In this document: piece after piece, positions 34,033 to 41,836 of the stretch | How the letters are laid out: the number at the start of each line of letters is the position of its first letter | How positions within the stretch are numbered: the stretch's first letter is position 1 | Source: Clostridiales bacterium | Lineage (GTDB): Bacteria > Bacillota > Clostridia > Oscillospirales > Oscillospiraceae | DNA: 62,836 nt | Assembly: GCA_014799475.1 (NCBI GenBank) | Contig: JAAVHX010000031.1 | Span: 1 to 62,836, forward strand | Reading direction: 5' to 3' | Position numbers and translations under genes: made by a program | Notes under the pieces: model-generated | What the model was told of the DNA's origin: nothing | Seen by the model: only the letters and a program-made list of their open reading frames with translations | The model's database searches: none

Positions 34033-34464
34033 ATGCTGATTTCCACCAAGGGCCGCTATGCGCTGCGGGTGCTCATCGACTTGGCGGAGCACCAGTCCGA
34101 CGGCTACATCCCGTTGAAGGCCATCGCCCAGCGGCAGGAGATCTCGGAGAAATACCTGGAGAGCATCATCAAGCTGCTGGTGAAGGCCAAGCTGCTCACC
34201 GGCGTCCGGGGCAAGGGCGGCGGCTATCGGATGACCAGGCCGCCGGAGCAGTACACCGTGGGCCAGGTGCTGCGGCTGACGGAGGAATCCCTGGCCCCTG
34301 TCTCCTGCCTGGAGGACGGGGCGGACGCCTGCGAACGGGCGGCGGAGTGCCGCACGCTGGCGCTGTGGCAGGGGCTGGACAGGGCCATTAACGATTACCT
34401 GGGCAGCGTCACGGTGGCCGACCTGACGCGGCGGGACGGGGACGGGTTCGATTACGTGATCTGA
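34033..34464 (+). CDS. Rrf2-family regulator with three cysteines (CymR/IscR-like)
   Basis: The ATG at 34033 follows AGGAGG. The 143-residue product starts MLISTKGRYALRVLIDLAEH, has the winged helix-turn-helix with EISEKYLESIIKLLVKAKLLTGVRGKGGGY, and carries C92, C100 and C106 in SCLEDGADACERAAEC. That is close to the cluster-binding cysteines of IscR, unlike CymR, which lacks this triplet. Its gene is divergent from cysK-metY, so it is the likely regulator of cysteine synthesis, sensing either an iron-sulfur cluster or thiol state. A terminator lies at 34515-34546. Confidence 0.85.
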   Translation: MLISTKGRYALRVLIDLAEHQSDGYIPLKAIAQRQEISEKYLESIIKLLVKAKLLTGVRGKGGGYRMTRPPEQYTVGQVLRLTEESLAPVSCLEDGADACERAAECRTLALWQGLDRAINDYLGSVTVADLTRRDGDGFDYVI

Positions 34465-34514
34465 GGCCGCCGAAGCGCCCTCATTCCCTGTTTCCTCTCT
34501 GAACCTCTATATAG

Positions 34515-34546
34515 AAAAAGCGGGACGGACTTACCGCCCCGCTTTT
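34515..34546 (+). terminator. Terminator of the Rrf2 gene
   Basis: AAAAGCGGG / CCCCGCTTTT hairpin about 50 bp after the stop, followed by a short T-rich tail. Confidence 0.75.
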
Positions 34547-34583
34547 ATGTTCCCCATGTCTCTAAGCTCAAGATGATTGGAAT

Positions 34584-35040
34584 TTAATGAAATATTTTTT
34601 TCTTGTTATTGATTTCTATGAAAGCGTAGGAGCACAAAATCAAAATGATGGCTGTGGTTATACTTCCCGCGCCTATGCCATAAAAACCACCCTTGACTTC
34701 ATAAATCCCCAATAAAGAGTTCACCAGGCTGTGGAACAATACGCAAAGCCATACGCTGCCCGTATTTTTTCTTATACTTGCCAGGGCGAAGGCCAGTCCC
34801 AATACGCAGATCCCGAATCCGAAAAAGTTTTGCCCGTACTGGTTGACTCCCTGTATGAAAAACAAAGGCAGATGCCACAGCCACCAGATCACGCTGACGA
34901 TAAGGGTGGATACAGCAGTTTGTTATCATTCATCGAAATTCCATTTAGACTGCATAACAGGCATATGCCCCAGAAGATCAGCATGATCAGAAAGGTAAGG
35001 CTCAAAAATTTTTGTTCAGCTTACTCATATTTCTCATATC
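34584..35040 (-). pseudogene. Decayed CPBP-family intramembrane protease gene
   Basis: One frame preserves the C-terminal part, IWWLWHLPLFFIQG...LCVLFHSLVNSLLGIYEVKGGFYG, with the WHLP and FHSLVN signatures of CPBP (CAAX) proteases and membrane helices. The beginning (MRNMSKLNKNF, then LSLTFLIMLIFWGICLLCSLNG one base out of frame) is upstream, broken at an A/T run, and the middle that should carry the EE motif is missing. This is a decayed gene, AT-rich like the TetR gene beside it. Confidence 0.65.
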
Positions 35041-35104
35041 TCCTCAAATTTTGATTTGTATAGGACTATCGTGCAATTCCAACCGTATTTGTGTTGTTTT
35101 TTCA

Positions 35105-35677
35105 TCATAGGCCCCCTTCTTTCAGCAGATACATTGCCCCAAAATAGGCACTGGACAATGTCTTGATACAATATGCCTCATCATAAACCATTGCATTGTT
35201 GGCAAGCAGACTGGCTATTCCATGTGTTACTAAAAAAATCTGAGAAAATATGCTATGTGCCTGTCGATCGTCTGCCTTTGCTTGAATCTTCAAAATAGAA
35301 AGGACAGAACCAAAATTTTCCTCTGCAAGCCAATCAGAAATGGAAATGCCTGTATAATAGTTTGAATGAAACAAAAAGCGAAACAGATTTTTTTCTTCTA
35401 CGGCAAAACGAATATGTCTCATACCCACTTCCAACATAGGGCGTTCGTAATTGCCGCTCAAATTTGTCACATAGTTGATATGAAATTCGAGTGCTTTTTT
35501 ATGGGCCGCAATTCGGACGTCCTCTATCCGTTCAAAGTGGTACATAACAGGCTGTGTGGAGCATCCAAGCTTTTGGGAAACCGTGCGGGCGTTTATATTT
35601 TCTGCCCCCTCTTCCCTCGCGACTTCGACCGCCGCGTCTATGATCATTTCCTTCGTGACTTTAGCCCGTGCCGGCAT
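35105..35677 (-). CDS. TetR-family regulator
   Basis: The start at 35677 (MPARAKVTKEMIIDAAVEVAREEG) lies behind GGGGGG; another ATG at 35692 is possible. The N-terminal helix-turn-helix (INARTVSQKLGCSTQPVMYHFERIEDVR) is standard. The C-terminal ligand domain is unassigned and lacks recognisable drug-binding motifs. The gene is AT-rich, and a 14-bp palindrome just upstream (35696-35709) is a likely autoregulatory site. The decayed CPBP gene lies directly downstream and may be its former target. Confidence 0.85.
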   Translation of the reverse strand: MPARAKVTKEMIIDAAVEVAREEGAENINARTVSQKLGCSTQPVMYHFERIEDVRIAAHKKALEFHINYVTNLSGNYERPMLEVGMRHIRFAVEEKNLFRFLFHSNYYTGISISDWLAEENFGSVLSILKIQAKADDRQAHSIFSQIFLVTHGIASLLANNAMVYDEAYCIKTLSSAYFGAMYLLKEGGL

Positions 35678-35695
35678 ATCTGTGCCCCCCATTTT

Positions 35696-35709
35696 ATAAT
35701 TCGAATTAT
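35696..35709. promoter_or_regulatory. TetR-family operator palindrome
   Basis: ATAATTCGAATTAT is a perfect 14-bp palindrome 4 bp upstream of the first possible start of the TetR gene, with ATATATAACTG and a partial repeat AATTATA beyond it. Its position fits autorepression. Confidence 0.65.
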
Positions 35710-35814
35710 ATATAACTGCAATTATACATCAAAACAAAAAAATGTCAACCCATATCACTTTTCTTTTATCCTCCGGCGTGTATAATGGAGGTATCAACGA
35801 ATGGAGGTGGCCTC

Positions 35815-36645
35815 ATGGCTTTTATACAGATGAATCTGATGTCAGAATCCCTGATGCGGACGGTCAATGTCAACGTGATCCTGCCCGCTGACAAACTGCC
35901 CCTTCCCGGGGCGCCGCGAAAGGACGCCAGGCCGTACAAGACCCTGTATCTGCTCCACGGCATATTGGGAAGCCAGATCGACTGGGTCAGCGGGACGAAT
36001 ATTCAGCGCTGGGCGGAGGAAAAGGATCTGGCTGTGGTGATGCCCGCCGGGGAAAATGCCTTTTATCTGGATCGGGAGCCCGCCCATGCCCTGTACGGCG
36101 AGTTTATCGGGAAAGAGCTGGTGGAGCTGACCCGAGCCATGTTCCCTCTCTCCCGCAGGCGGGAGGACACCGTTCTCGCCGGGCTCTCCATGGGCGGATA
36201 CGGGGCCCTTCGGAACGGCTTGAAGTACCATGAGAATTTTGGGTACATCGCGGGCCTCTCCTCCGCCAACATCGTGGAGGGGATCGAGGACCGCACCGAC
36301 GACACACAGGCCTTTTTCGCGTCCCGCCGCTTTGCGGAGAGCTTCCTCGGCGATCTGAGCAAGGTAAAAAACAGCGACAAGGACATCAAATGGCTGGCGG
36401 AACAGCTGTCCGCCGCCGGGGCGGAGCGTCCCAAGGTCTACCTGGCCTGCGGAACGCAGGACGATCTGCTGGAGTACAACCGCGACTTTCGGGACACCCT
36501 GCGGGGACTGGGTTTCAACGTGACCTATCAGGAGGCCCCTGGCGGCCATGACTGGGATTTCTGGAACAGCCAGATCAAGCAGGTGCTGGAGTGGCTCCCG
36601 TTGTCAGGAGATGCCGGCATCAGCAGCGGCAACATCGGCGCCTAA
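35815..36645 (+). CDS. Esterase D-like alpha/beta hydrolase
   Basis: The ATG at 35815 follows GGAGGTGG. The 276-residue product has an esterase/tributyrin-esterase-type layout: TLYLLHGILGSQIDW with the oxyanion loop, nucleophile elbow AGLSMGGYGAL, an Asp in LACGTQDDLLEYN and the catalytic His in GGHDWDFW. Family members hydrolyse short acyl esters, including acetylated sugars or S-formylglutathione. No signal peptide is visible, so it is cytoplasmic. The stop overlaps the tsaB stop on the opposite strand. Confidence 0.85.
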   Translation: MAFIQMNLMSESLMRTVNVNVILPADKLPLPGAPRKDARPYKTLYLLHGILGSQIDWVSGTNIQRWAEEKDLAVVMPAGENAFYLDREPAHALYGEFIGKELVELTRAMFPLSRRREDTVLAGLSMGGYGALRNGLKYHENFGYIAGLSSANIVEGIEDRTDDTQAFFASRRFAESFLGDLSKVKNSDKDIKWLAEQLSAAGAERPKVYLACGTQDDLLEYNRDFRDTLRGLGFNVTYQEAPGGHDWDFWNSQIKQVLEWLPLSGDAGISSGNIGA

Positions 36646-37343
36646 GTGGACTGCTTTTCCAGCCTCTCCCGCTCCGCCTGGCTGAGCCGGTGGTAGCTGG
36701 GTGCCATGGCGGCGGCGGACACCAGCCCGCCCTCTCGGGCCAGCCGCAGGGCACACCGGGCCACTCCCCAGGCGGTCTGGTAGATCAGGTGGGGCGGCAT
36801 GGGGGCGCAGGGCAGGCCTGCCTCCTCCAGCGCCTTTTGTACCAGGTGCGCGCCGTCCCCTACCAGGGTCTGGAGCTTCCCCGAGACCCGTACCTCTTCC
36901 GCCAGCTCGTCCAGCCCTATGGCCCGATCCTGGGTGAGCCGGGTCAGTTCCCCGTTCTCCGCCCAAAACCGGGCGCAGTACACCTGATTCCGCCGCGCGT
37001 CCATGGCGGCGCAGATCTCCCCGCCCACGTGGGCGCACTGCCACGCCATGGACTCCAGGGTGGAGCAGGGGGCGCAGGGCTTGTCCCCCGGCCAGGCCAG
37101 CCCCTTGGCGGCGGCCACGCCGATGCGCACGCCGGTAAAGGAACCCGGCCCCGCCGCCACAGCCACCACGTCCATCTCGTCCAGCGTCAGCCCGGTGTTT
37201 TTCAGCAGGTCGGCCACCATGGGCATGAGGGTGGCGGAGTGGGTCAGCCCACTGTTCTGGAAGGACTGGGCCAGCAGTCTGCCGTCCTCGGTGACCGCCA
37301 CGGACGCGGTGATCGCGGAACTCTCCAGCGCGATGATCTTCAC
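36642..37343 (-). CDS. tsaB: tRNA threonylcarbamoyladenosine protein TsaB
   Basis: The ATG at 37343 overlaps the tsaE stop by 4 bp. The 233-residue product starts [24 protein letters not shown] and has the ASKHA-type motif AAGPGSFTGVRIGVAAAKGLAW. TsaB is the non-catalytic partner that forms the TsaB-TsaD-TsaE complex for N6-threonylcarbamoyladenosine at position 37 of ANN-decoding tRNAs. Here only tsaE and tsaB are adjacent; tsaD and rimI, often next in the operon, are elsewhere. Confidence 0.92.
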   Translation of the reverse strand: MKIIALESSAITASVAVTEDGRLLAQSFQNSGLTHSATLMPMVADLLKNTGLTLDEMDVVAVAAGPGSFTGVRIGVAAAKGLAWPGDKPCAPCSTLESMAWQCAHVGGEICAAMDARRNQVYCARFWAENGELTRLTQDRAIGLDELAEEVRVSGKLQTLVGDGAHLVQKALEEAGLPCAPMPPHLIYQTAWGVARCALRLAREGGLVSAAAMAPSYHRLSQAERERLEKQST

Positions 37344-37765
37344 AGCTCCACCCCCTCGATGGTGATGATCCGGTCGTCGTCCCCGTCCCCCCGGGCGATG
37401 GACACCCGGACGGCGTCCGCCTCAATGGCCTCGTCCACGTTCTCGCTCCACTCCACGGCGCACACGCCCCCCCGGGCCAGGTAGTCCTCCCAGCCGATGT
37501 GGAACAGCTCGTCGGCACTGTCCAGGCGGTACATATCAAAGTGGAACAGGGGCAGACGGCCCCCCTCGTACTCGTTGACGATGGTGAAGGTGGGGCTGGT
37601 CACCCGATCCTCCACCCCCAGCCCCCGGGCTATGCCGGACACAAAGGCGGTCTTGCCCGCCCCCAGGTCCCCGGTGAAGGCCACCACCCGGCCCCCGGTC
37701 AGGGCGTCCGCCAGCCGCGCCCCCAGGGCCTCCGTCTCCTCCCGGCTGTGTGTGACAAATTCCAT
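37340..37765 (-). CDS. tsaE: tRNA threonylcarbamoyladenosine ATPase TsaE
   Basis: The ATG at 37765 is followed by a 141-residue P-loop protein with Walker [13 protein letters not shown], the switch-like [15 protein letters not shown] and [15 protein letters not shown]. These are diagnostic of TsaE, the ATPase that drives turnover of the tRNA t6A37 complex. It overlaps tsaB by 4 bp, so translation is coupled. Confidence 0.93.
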   Translation of the reverse strand: MEFVTHSREETEALGARLADALTGGRVVAFTGDLGAGKTAFVSGIARGLGVEDRVTSPTFTIVNEYEGGRLPLFHFDMYRLDSADELFHIGWEDYLARGGVCAVEWSENVDEAIEADAVRVSIARGDGDDDRIITIEGVEL

Positions 37766-37841
37766 ATGCCGCCACTCCTCACTTTGGCCCCCGCCCGACC
37801 GGCGGGGTTTTTCACCGTGATGTTAAGATTTCAAAAACTCT

Positions 37842-37890
37842 TGCGAAACAGTATAGCATATCTTTTTGAAATGTGCTATACTGTTTTGCA
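37842..37890. promoter_or_regulatory. Large dyad between tsaE and rodA
   Basis: TGCGAAACAGTATAGCA (37842-37858) is complementary to TGCTATACTGTTTTGCA (37874-37890) at 16 of 17 positions, with a 15-bp AT-rich middle. TATACT within it could be a -10 element. It is 27 bp upstream of the rodA start and no T-run follows, so it is more likely an operator than a terminator. Confidence 0.55.
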
Positions 37891-37916
37891 GTTTTCGCCA
37901 GAAGGGGGGCCATGTC

Positions 37917-39110
37917 TTGCAGCCTACGCGCACACTCAAGGAATTTTTCAAAAAGGGGGACGTGGTCCTGCTCCTGCTGTGCATCCTGGCCAGCCTCATG
38001 GGCCTGGTGCTCATCTACAGCGCCACCCAGTACTATAAGGTCCTCCGCAGCTGCGCGCTCAAGCAGGCCGCGTTCCTCTGCCTGGGCGTCATCGCGTATG
38101 TGTGGGTCACCTTCATCGACATCGAGTTTTTGATGGAAAAGTGGTGGTGGGTATTCCTCCTGCTGGGCCTGGGGGTCATCCTGACCATCATCCCCTGGGG
38201 CGAGGGCGGGGACAGCGGCAACAAGAGCTGGGTCTATCTTCCCGTCATCGGCAATTATTTCGGCTTCCAGCCCGGGGAGATCGCCAAGCTGGCCTGCATC
38301 GTGGTGCTGGCCTGGCTCATCAACAAGGAGCGGCCCCGGGGCCTGGGGCGGTTCTCCGCCATTGTAAAATACGTGATCCTCACCGGCGTGTTCGCCGGGA
38401 TGCTGGCGGTACTGTCCGGCGACTGGGGCATGGTACTGATCTACCTGTTCATCTTTGTGGCTATGGCCTGGGTGGCCGGGGTGAGCAAATGGTGGTTTAT
38501 CGGCCTGGGCGTCCCGGCGGTGGGGGGGGTGGTATTCCTCTGGCACTTCATCCTACCCCGCACGAAGTACTGGACGGACTATCGGATCATGCGCTTCCGG
38601 GTGGTGGTGGAGCACCTCAAGGGGAATGAGATCGACCCCCTGAATAACGGCTGGCAGCAGAGCCGCTCCCTGCTGGCCATCGGCTCGGGCCGGCTCACCG
38701 GCATGGGCTTCATGAACGGCAAGCAGACCCACTCGCCCGGCCGGGAAAGCCTGCCCGCCCGGCACACCGACAACATCTTCGCCGTATGCGGGGAGGAGTT
38801 CGGCATGATCGGCTGCTGCGTGCTGCTGCTGGTGCTGCTGGCCATTATCCTGCGGTGCATCTGGGTGTCCCGGAGGGCCCGCAGCTATATGTCCGCCTAT
38901 ATCGCCATGGGCATCGCCGCCATGCTGATGGCCCAGACCGTCATCAACGTGGCCATGTGCCTGTACGTGGGCCCCGTCATCGGCGTGACGCTGCCCTTTT
39001 TCAGCTACGGCGGCTCGTCCACCCTAACGCTGTTCATCGCCATGGGGCTGGTATCCGGCATCAAAATGCGGCCCCTGCCCAGCTGGCTGAAGGACCGAAG
39101 TCAATTATAA
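37917..39110 (+). CDS. rodA: RodA/FtsW/SpoVE-family SEDS glycan polymerase
   Basis: The start is taken as the TTG at 37917, eight bases after GGGGGG; the frame is open further upstream but lacks a ribosome-binding site. The protein (397 aa) has about ten membrane helices (VVLLLLCILASLMGLVLIYSA and so on), the PGEIAKLACIVVLAW and GNEIDPLNNGWQQSRSLLAIGSGRL segments, and LPFFSYGGSSTLTLFIAMGL near the C-terminus. The protein family polymerises lipid II. RodA, FtsW and SpoVE are hard to tell apart; the isolated setting without mreBCD or ftsZ gives no help. RodA is a modest preference. Confidence 0.8.
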   Translation: MQPTRTLKEFFKKGDVVLLLLCILASLMGLVLIYSATQYYKVLRSCALKQAAFLCLGVIAYVWVTFIDIEFLMEKWWWVFLLLGLGVILTIIPWGEGGDSGNKSWVYLPVIGNYFGFQPGEIAKLACIVVLAWLINKERPRGLGRFSAIVKYVILTGVFAGMLAVLSGDWGMVLIYLFIFVAMAWVAGVSKWWFIGLGVPAVGGVVFLWHFILPRTKYWTDYRIMRFRVVVEHLKGNEIDPLNNGWQQSRSLLAIGSGRLTGMGFMNGKQTHSPGRESLPARHTDNIFAVCGEEFGMIGCCVLLLVLLAIILRCIWVSRRARSYMSAYIAMGIAAMLMAQTVINVAMCLYVGPVIGVTLPFFSYGGSSTLTLFIAMGLVSGIKMRPLPSWLKDRSQL

Positions 39111-39116
39111 AAATAC

Positions 39117-39153
39117 GCGGACGCTGACCACCGAAAGCGTCCGCATATTTTTT
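39117..39153 (+). terminator. Terminator of the rodA gene
   Basis: GCGGACGCT / AGCGTCCGC followed by ATATTTTTT, just after the rodA stop. Confidence 0.85.
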
Positions 39154-39203
39154 GCTCCTTTGGTATATGCTAGTCCCATATTCATACAAAGGAGGCTTTC
39201 CCT

Positions 39204-40163
39204 TTGAAAACCCGAATCACAATACTCTCCCTCTGCTTGGCGGGGGCGCTGTTTGTGCCGGCCCTGGCGCTGACCACCTCCACCGCCGATGTGGAGAACG
39301 CCGCCCCCATCGCGGAGGATCTCACCCTCACCACCTACAAGGGCGTGGCCATTTTCAGCCGCTTTGCCGCCGTGGACCCGGAGGGCGACCTGGTCACCTT
39401 CCAGGTGGTGGACAGCCCCGCCCGGGGCCAGGTGACCATGGATGAGAACGACCCCGCCGCCTTCACCTACACCCCCTATGAGGGCAAAAAGGGCAAGGAC
39501 AGCTTCACCTATGTGGCCATCGACGCCAACGGCAACACCTCCAAGCCCGCAAAGGTGAAGATCACCATTCAGAAGCAGTCCACCAGCGTCAGCTACTCCG
39601 ACATGGCGGACGACCCCTCCCATTACGCCGCCCTCCGCCTGGCCGAGGCCGGGGTGTATACCGGGCGGAAGGTGGGCACGCTGTACTGCTTCGACCCGGA
39701 GGCCACCTTCACCCGGGAGGAGTTCCTGGCTATGGCCATGACCGCCGCGGGGAACGCTCCGCTGGAAAACGTGACCCTCACCGGCTTCTATGACGACAAC
39801 GACATCTCCGCCTGGGCCAAGGGCTATGTGTCCGCCGCCCTGATGGGGGGCACCGTCCGGGGCAGCCATAACAGCGAGGGCCAGACGGTGTTCGCCCCCG
39901 CCAACGCCATCACCTGCGGCGAGGCCGCCGTCATCATCGACCGCCTGCTGGCCATGGGCGACGTGGCGGGCACGGCCTCCGCCTTCTCCGTGGAGACCGC
40001 CCCCGCCTGGGCCTACCAGTCGGCGGTGAATATGGAGGCGGTGTCGGTGCTGAGCAGCAGCAGCGACCTGTCCAAGACCCTTACCCACGCCGAGGCAGCG
40101 GTGATGCTGTCCGCTATGCTGGACGTGCTGGATTCCAGGACTTCCAGCAGGTGGTTTTGGTAA
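39204..40163 (+). CDS. Secreted protein with Ig-like and SLH repeats
   Basis: The ATG at 39204 follows AAAGGAGG. A signal peptide (ITILSLCLAGALFVPALA) is followed by a tandem-95/cadherin-like beta domain at about 30-115 (PIAEDLTLTTYKGVAIFSRFAAVDPEGDLVTFQVVDSPARGQVTM...FTYVAIDANGNTSKPAKVKI). SLH-like repeats follow (YSDMADDPSHYAALRLAEAGVYTGR...TREEFLAMAMTAAG; FYDDNDISAWAKGYVSAALMGGTV). It should be attached to the cell wall through SLH and display the beta domain. The extra Arg/Trp-rich end (SRTSSRWFW) is unusual. Confidence 0.82.
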   Translation: MKTRITILSLCLAGALFVPALALTTSTADVENAAPIAEDLTLTTYKGVAIFSRFAAVDPEGDLVTFQVVDSPARGQVTMDENDPAAFTYTPYEGKKGKDSFTYVAIDANGNTSKPAKVKITIQKQSTSVSYSDMADDPSHYAALRLAEAGVYTGRKVGTLYCFDPEATFTREEFLAMAMTAAGNAPLENVTLTGFYDDNDISAWAKGYVSAALMGGTVRGSHNSEGQTVFAPANAITCGEAAVIIDRLLAMGDVAGTASAFSVETAPAWAYQSAVNMEAVSVLSSSSDLSKTLTHAEAAVMLSAMLDVLDSRTSSRWFW

Positions 40164-40181
40164 GCAATAAAAAACGTCCTT

Positions 40182-40214
40182 GGGGGCCACTTCATAGGGA
40201 AGCGGCCCCCAAAA
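40182..40214 (+). terminator. Hairpin after the SLH gene
   Basis: TTGGGGGCC / GGCCCCCAA arms with a 14-base loop, 20 bp after the stop. No long T-run follows, so its role as a terminator is plausible but not certain. Confidence 0.5.
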
Positions 40215-40316
40215 TACTTGTTAAGGCAGAAAACGGGAACGCCGCAGGCGTGGACATTTAGAGGTTTAAAAGCCTTGCGGGACGTGGTTCATCATAATCC
40301 TATAGCAGCAGTTCAA

Positions 40317-40868
40317 TCACGCTGTTGTGTCAATCAAGGTATAATGACCAAGGTTTTGCAGAGAAAAGCGAGTCTTTAAGCCGTTGGCGGCAAACCAATC
40401 CGGCAAAACGCGGTCAAAAAGAAACTGTTTCATCTCGATATTTTCTGGGTTTGATGTTTTATAGGTCAGAGACTTTTGGTCCACATTATAAATATACTCA
40501 TACCATTCTTGGCCGCCTTCCGTTTCTACCGTATAGTCAATATACAAAATATGAGACGTCATGTTAAAGCAAAATGCAATTCTATGCCCATCCTCCAAGA
40601 ATTTACTGTCATAATGCTCATATACTTTGTTCCCCATTTCAATTGTGCCATTGACAGTATCCTTAGATGGATTTTTAATTTGTAGTACATCTTCAAATAA
40701 ATATCTGCTATTGGTAAACCCACCGAACCATGAATTAAATTGGGTCCGGCTGAAGTACATTTGATCAAAAACATTTTGAACACGGACATAGCTACAGTAG
40801 ACATATGCTGATATTGCTATCAAACATAGCAATGCCAACGCTATCAATCGGGGCGTTCGCTTCTTCAT
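40317..40868 (-). CDS. Membrane-anchored hypothetical protein (183 aa)
   Basis: The start at 40868 (MKKRTPRLIALALLCLIAISAYVYC) lies behind GGGGGGA; the longer frame to 40919 overlaps the upstream gene's end. One N-terminal membrane helix is followed by a soluble outer domain with no recognised family (FDQMYFSRTQFNSWFGGFTNSRYLFEDVLQIKNPSKDTVNGTIEMGN). Codon use is less GC-rich than in neighbouring core genes. It is the second gene after the lipoprotein at 40920-41702 and probably acts with it at the cell surface. Confidence 0.65.
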   Translation of the reverse strand: MKKRTPRLIALALLCLIAISAYVYCSYVRVQNVFDQMYFSRTQFNSWFGGFTNSRYLFEDVLQIKNPSKDTVNGTIEMGNKVYEHYDSKFLEDGHRIAFCFNMTSHILYIDYTVETEGGQEWYEYIYNVDQKSLTYKTSNPENIEMKQFLFDRVLPDWFAANGLKTRFSLQNLGHYTLIDTTA

Positions 40869-40919
40869 GGATATCCCCCCATTTGATACAGACTGATTTG
40901 GATGTTTTCTCGTCCACAA

Positions 40920-41702
40920 CTAATTTTCCTCCGTTGGCTCACCGTGGTAGTCCAAATTGTCCCACTTATACAGCACATCCAGCACATCGCCTTCGTCTTT
41001 CTCTTCCCATTCTTCGCGGTGCACCTCAGCCATCTGCCCATCCATCAAATCTTTCACAACAATCATTTTGGTAAAGTCAAGATATATTTCCCGCACAAGA
41101 ACCAGTTCTTCATCCATCCAACGATAAAAGGAATGGGTTCCACTTACCGCACTGCTGCGGGCCCAGCCTTTTACGATTTGATATTCTGCGTCAAATACAG
41201 GCTGCGAAACCTCGATTAAAGGTGCGTAATAGATAAATTGAGCCTGCTCTTCATCCCAAAGCCAGTAGTGCCAGTGATTGGGCTGGTTTCCCGCATGAAA
41301 GAGATAGCCGAAATCCTGAAAGCCGTCAAAATTAGCATCGACCACATCGTGGAACTCCGGTGCGACACCCATCATAAATTCTTCTGTGAATGTCTGAATG
41401 GGCTGTTCCATCTCCGCCGGGTTCCAGACGGTAAATGTAATATCACGGGTTCCAAATTCATCCTTGCTTTCCATAGCCAGTTCCGCCGTCACCAGCAGCG
41501 TTCCCAGCTGACCTCCAGTGTCTACCAGGAAAGCGTCATGGGTATCGTCAACGGTCTGCTCTTCCAAAACCTGCTGGGGCGACAGTTCCGGTTGGACAGA
41601 CGGTTCTGGAATGACATCCCCGGCGCTGTATGTATGACAAGAACTGAGCGTTAGGCAAAGGGACAACAAAAGAAATGTTACTTTGAGCTTTGCTGCCATC
41701 AC
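40920..41702 (-). CDS. Hypothetical lipoprotein (260 aa)
   Basis: A GTG or ATG start near 41702 gives a lipoprotein signal with lipobox LSSC (Cys22). The mature part has an FG-GAP/EF-like DANFDGFQDFGYLF motif and a tryptophan-rich NHWHYWLWDEEQAQFIYY, resembling surface proteins of the XAC2610 type, and ends in an acidic stretch. No enzymatic residues can be assigned. The membrane protein at 40317-40868 lies 51 bp downstream. Confidence 0.7.
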   Translation of the reverse strand: MMAAKLKVTFLLLSLCLTLSSCHTYSAGDVIPEPSVQPELSPQQVLEEQTVDDTHDAFLVDTGGQLGTLLVTAELAMESKDEFGTRDITFTVWNPAEMEQPIQTFTEEFMMGVAPEFHDVVDANFDGFQDFGYLFHAGNQPNHWHYWLWDEEQAQFIYYAPLIEVSQPVFDAEYQIVKGWARSSAVSGTHSFYRWMDEELVLVREIYLDFTKMIVVKDLMDGQMAEVHREEWEEKDEGDVLDVLYKWDNLDYHGEPTEEN

Positions 41703-41782
41703 AACAGTTCTCCTCCGCTGTTATTTGCGTTTAGTCTACCACAACTGCCTCTGTATTTCCACCGCTGCCCGCCTAAAATTTC

Positions 41783-41835
41783 AAAACAGCATAAGGCCGA
41801 CACTTCGTTACGGAGTGTCGGCCTTATGCTGTTTT
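41783..41835. terminator. Long bidirectional terminator
   Basis: AAAACAGCATAAGGCCGACACT and its exact complement form a 22-bp stem around TCGTTACGG. A-run and T-run on the two sides make it work in either direction; it ends the ftsK transcript and insulates the lipoprotein gene. Confidence 0.9.
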
Positions 41836-41836
41836 G

